DNA of 64,000 nt from Hydractinia symbiolongicarpus (lineage: Eukaryota; Cnidaria; Hydrozoa; Anthoathecata; Hydractiniidae): contig NC_079878.1 in the NCBI RefSeq assembly GCF_029227915.1, forward strand, positions 31,647,501 to 31,711,500. Direction: 5' to 3'. The notes under the pieces were generated by a model that did not search any database, was not told the origin of the DNA, and saw nothing but the letters and a program-made list of their open reading frames with translations. The position numbers and the translations under genes were made by a program. This document shows, in pieces, positions 61,573-64,000 of this stretch. Each line of letters starts with the position of its first letter. The first letter of the stretch is position 1.

Positions 61573-62993
61573 TTCTTTTATTCAGCGTCTCATCAAAAAT
61601 GAAAACATTTTTGAAAACTACAAGTCTCATGCGTTTTAGTGGTGAAAAAATAATTTAAAAAATCGTTCGAGAAATGAATTTACACCCTGGGTACTTTCTT
61701 TGTATACTTTTGACTATACGGGTCGAGTCCGGGATTTACGGGAAATCGCGGGTTTTCGTTTGCCGGCGATTAAACTTCTTTTATTCAGCGTCTCATCAAA
61801 AATGAAAACATTTTTAAAAACTACAAGTCTTATGGGCTTTAGTGGTGAAATAATAATTTAAAAAATCGTTTGGGAAATGAGTTTACTCCCTGGGTACTTT
61901 CTTTGTATACTTTTGACTATACGGGCCGAGTCCGGGATTTACGGGAAATCGCAGGTTTTCGTTTGCCGGCGATTAAACTTCTTTTATTCAGCGTCTCATC
62001 AAAAATGAAAACATTTTTGAAAACTACAAGTCTCATGCGTTTTAGTGGTGAAAAAATAATTTATAAAAACGTTCGGGAAATGAGTTTACACCCTGGGTAC
62101 TCTCTTTGTATACTTTTGACTATACTGGCCGAGTCCGGGATTTACGGGAAATCACAGGTTTTCATTTGCCGGCGATTAAACTTCTTTTATTCAGCGTCTC
62201 ATCAAAAATGAAAACATTTTTGAAAACTACAAGTCTCATGCGTTTTAGTGGTGAAAAAATAATTTAAAAATTCGTTAGGGAAATGAATTTACTCACTGGG
62301 TACTTTCCTTGTATACTTTTCACTATACGGGCCGAGACCGGGATTTACGGGAAATTGCGGGTTTTCGTTTGCGGGCGATTAAACTCCTTTTATTCAGCGT
62401 CTCATCAAAAATGAAAACATTTTTAAAAACTACAAGTCTCATGGGCTTTAATGGTGAAATAATAATTTAAAAAATCGTTCGGGAAATGAGTTTACTCCCT
62501 GGGTACTTTCTTTGTATACTTTTGACTATACGGGCCGAGTACGGGATTTACGGGAAATCGCAGGTTTTCGTTTGCCGGCGATTAAACTTCTTTTATTCAG
62601 CGTCTCATCAAAAATGAAAACATTTTTGAAAACTACAAGTCTCATGCGTTTTAGTGGTGAAAAAATAATTTAAAAAATCGTTCGATAAATGAGTTTACAC
62701 CCTGGGTACTTTCTTTGTATACTTTTGACTATACGGGTCGAGTCCGGGATTTACGGGAAATCGCAGGTTTTCGTTCGCCGGCGACTAAACTTCTTTTATT
62801 CAGCGTCTCATCAAAAATGAAAACATTTTTAAAAACTACAAGTCTCATACGTTTTAGTGGTGAAAAAATAATTTAAAAATTCGTTCGGGAAATGAGTTTA
62901 CTTACTGGGTACTTTCCTTGTATACTTTTAACTATACGGGTCGAGTCCGGGATTTACGGGAAATCGCGGGTTTTCGTTTGCCGGCGATTAACC
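61573..62993 (+). repeat. 7-monomer segmental duplication, copy 2 (1421 bp)
   Basis: Second copy, with private changes such as GTCTTATGGGC (near 61828), TTTCACTATACGG (near 62318), TTGCGGGCGATTAAACTCC (near 62370) and TTCGCCGGCGACTAAAC (near 62774). Similarity to copy 1 fades shortly after 62993, where TTCGGGAAATGAGTTTACTCC replaces TTCGAGAAATGAATTTACACC. Confidence 0.82.
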
Positions 62994-64000
62994 TTCTTTT
63001 ATTCAGCGTCTCATCAAAAATGAAAACATTTTTGAAAACTACAAGTCTCATGCGTTTTAGTGGTGAAAAAATAATTTAAAAAATCGTTCGGGAAATGAGT
63101 TTACTCCCTGGGTACTTTCTTTGTATACTTTTGACTATACGGGCCGAGTCCGGAATTTACGGGAAATCGCAGATTTTCGTTTGCCGGCGATTAAACTTCT
63201 TTTATTCGGCGTCCCATCAAATATGAAAATATTTTTGAAAACTACAAGTCTCATGCGTTTAGTGGTAAAAAAATAATAAAAAAATCGTTCGGGAAATGAG
63301 TTTACTCCCTGGGTACTTTCTTTGTGTACTTTTGACTATACGGGCCAATCCCGGGATTTATGGGAAATCGCGGGTTTTCGTTTGCCGGCGATTAACCTTC
63401 CTTTATTCAGCGTCTCATCAAAAATGAAAACATTTTTAAAAACTACAAGTCTCATGGGCTTTAGTGGTGAAATAATAATTTAAAAAATCGTTTGAGAAAT
63501 GAGTTTACTCCCTGGGTACATTCTTTGTATACTTTTGACTATACGGACCGAGTCCAGGATTTACGGGAAATCGCAGGTTTTCGTTTACCGGCGATTAAAC
63601 TTCTTTTATTCAGCGTCTCATCAAAAATGAAAACATTTTTAAAAACTACAAGTCTTATGCGTTTTAGTGGTGAAAAGTAATTTAAAAAATCGTTCGGGAA
63701 ATGAGTTTACTCCCTGGGTACTTTCTTTGTATACTTTTGACTAAACGGGCCAAGCCCGTGATTTACGGGAAATCGCGGGTTTTCGTTTGCCGGCGATTAA
63801 ATTTCTTTTATTCAGCGTCTCATCAAAAATGAAAACATTTTTAAAAACTACAAGTCTTATGCGTTTTAGTGGTGAAAAAATAATTTAAAAAATCGTTCTG
63901 GAAATGAGTTTACTCCCTGAGTACTCTCTTTGTATACTTTTGACTATACGGGCCGAGTCCGGGATTTACGGGAAATCGCAGGTTTTCGTTTGCCGGCGAT
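62994..64000 (+). repeat. Final, more diverged monomers at the window end
   Basis: About five monomers. They include TATTCGGCGTCCCATC (near 63204), GCGTTTAGTGGTAAAAAAATA (near 63254, with a 1-bp loss in the TTTT run), GGGCCAATCCCGGG (near 63344), GATTTATGGGAAATCG (near 63356), ACGGACCGAGTCCAGG (near 63545) and TAAACGGGCC (near 63743). The window ends mid-monomer after TTTGCCGGCGAT. Private changes are denser than in the HOR blocks. Confidence 0.8.

Larger units (their letters stand above)
11934..64000 (+). repeat. Satellite array, ~203-bp monomers in forward orientation
   Basis: About 256 monomers of the same family as the left block, now on the plus strand, continuous to the window end. Landmarks in order are GGGAAATGAGTTTACTCCC, GTATACTTTTGACTATACGG, GGGATTTACGGGAAATCGC, TTTGCCGGCGATTAAAC, CAGCGTCTCATC, the AAAATGAAAACATTTTTGAA dyad region, CTACAAGTCTCATGCG and TTTTAGTGGTGAAAA. 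Only one clearly truncated monomer was found (58318-58440); other length variation is a few bases. I found no second strand switch and no inserted mobile element. Confidence 0.98.

Noticed and set aside
1-64000. CRISPR array
   Set aside because: Repeats are contiguous 203-bp units without unique spacers, and no cas-like coding sequence is present.
11934-64000. Transposon or retroelement insertion within the array
   Set aside because: Monomer landmarks continue at about 203-bp spacing throughout, apart from the 80-bp loss at 58345. I saw no terminal repeats, target-site duplications or foreign sequence.
1-64000. tRNA, rRNA, promoter or terminator features
   Set aside because: Nothing beyond satellite sequence is present. 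Short resemblances (T-runs, TATA-like AT stretches, a B-box-like 11-mer) recur with the monomer and lack supporting context.

Overview
The whole 64 kb window is satellite DNA. About 315 copies of a monomer of roughly 203 bp (about 37% G+C in my hand-built consensus) run head to tail from the first base to the last. I see no unique-sequence island, transposon, RNA gene or credible protein-coding gene. Every open reading frame is a slice of the repeat: they recur with the repeat, almost all open on TTG or GTG, and they die within one or two monomers because 203 is not a multiple of three. An array this long, with multi-monomer higher-order repeats (HORs), points to a eukaryotic nuclear chromosome, most likely a centromeric, pericentromeric or other heterochromatic block. 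I do not recognise the family and cannot name the organism from sequence alone.

Layout. Bases 1-11933 carry monomers in reverse orientation and 11934-64000 carry them forward. The single strand switch is abrupt, lies inside a monomer, and is flanked by near-perfect 261-bp inverted arms around a 76-bp spacer. On the left, an 11-monomer HOR of about 2232 bp appears as 10-, 11-, 14- and 11-monomer versions. On the right, 11934-19443 holds a duplicated 5-mer inside a 17-mer (3450 bp) segmental duplication. Three clean copies of the same 11-mer HOR follow at 19444-26139.

From 26140 onward the array is a mosaic built from the same monomer types plus new ones. It holds overlapping tandem segmental duplications of 5, 14, 2, 8, 21, 9 and 7 monomers. 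The largest is a 4261-bp 21-mer present twice almost unchanged, with a partial third copy. The last 10 kb (54-64 kb) is dominated by a distinct monomer subtype marked by TATAAAAACG and AAATCACAGG.

Mechanism. Nearly all length changes are whole multiples of about 203 bp, and their junctions fall inside hybrid monomers. That is the footprint of in-register unequal exchange or replication slippage. Exceptions are the strand switch, an 80-bp off-register deletion near 58345 and a short conversion-like patch at 31114-31158. Each monomer also carries small structural motifs: a 9-bp dyad with an AAAA loop, spaced GGG tracts that in some monomers meet the canonical G-quadruplex rule, and about 12 CpGs. 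These are the best candidates for function, which is untested.
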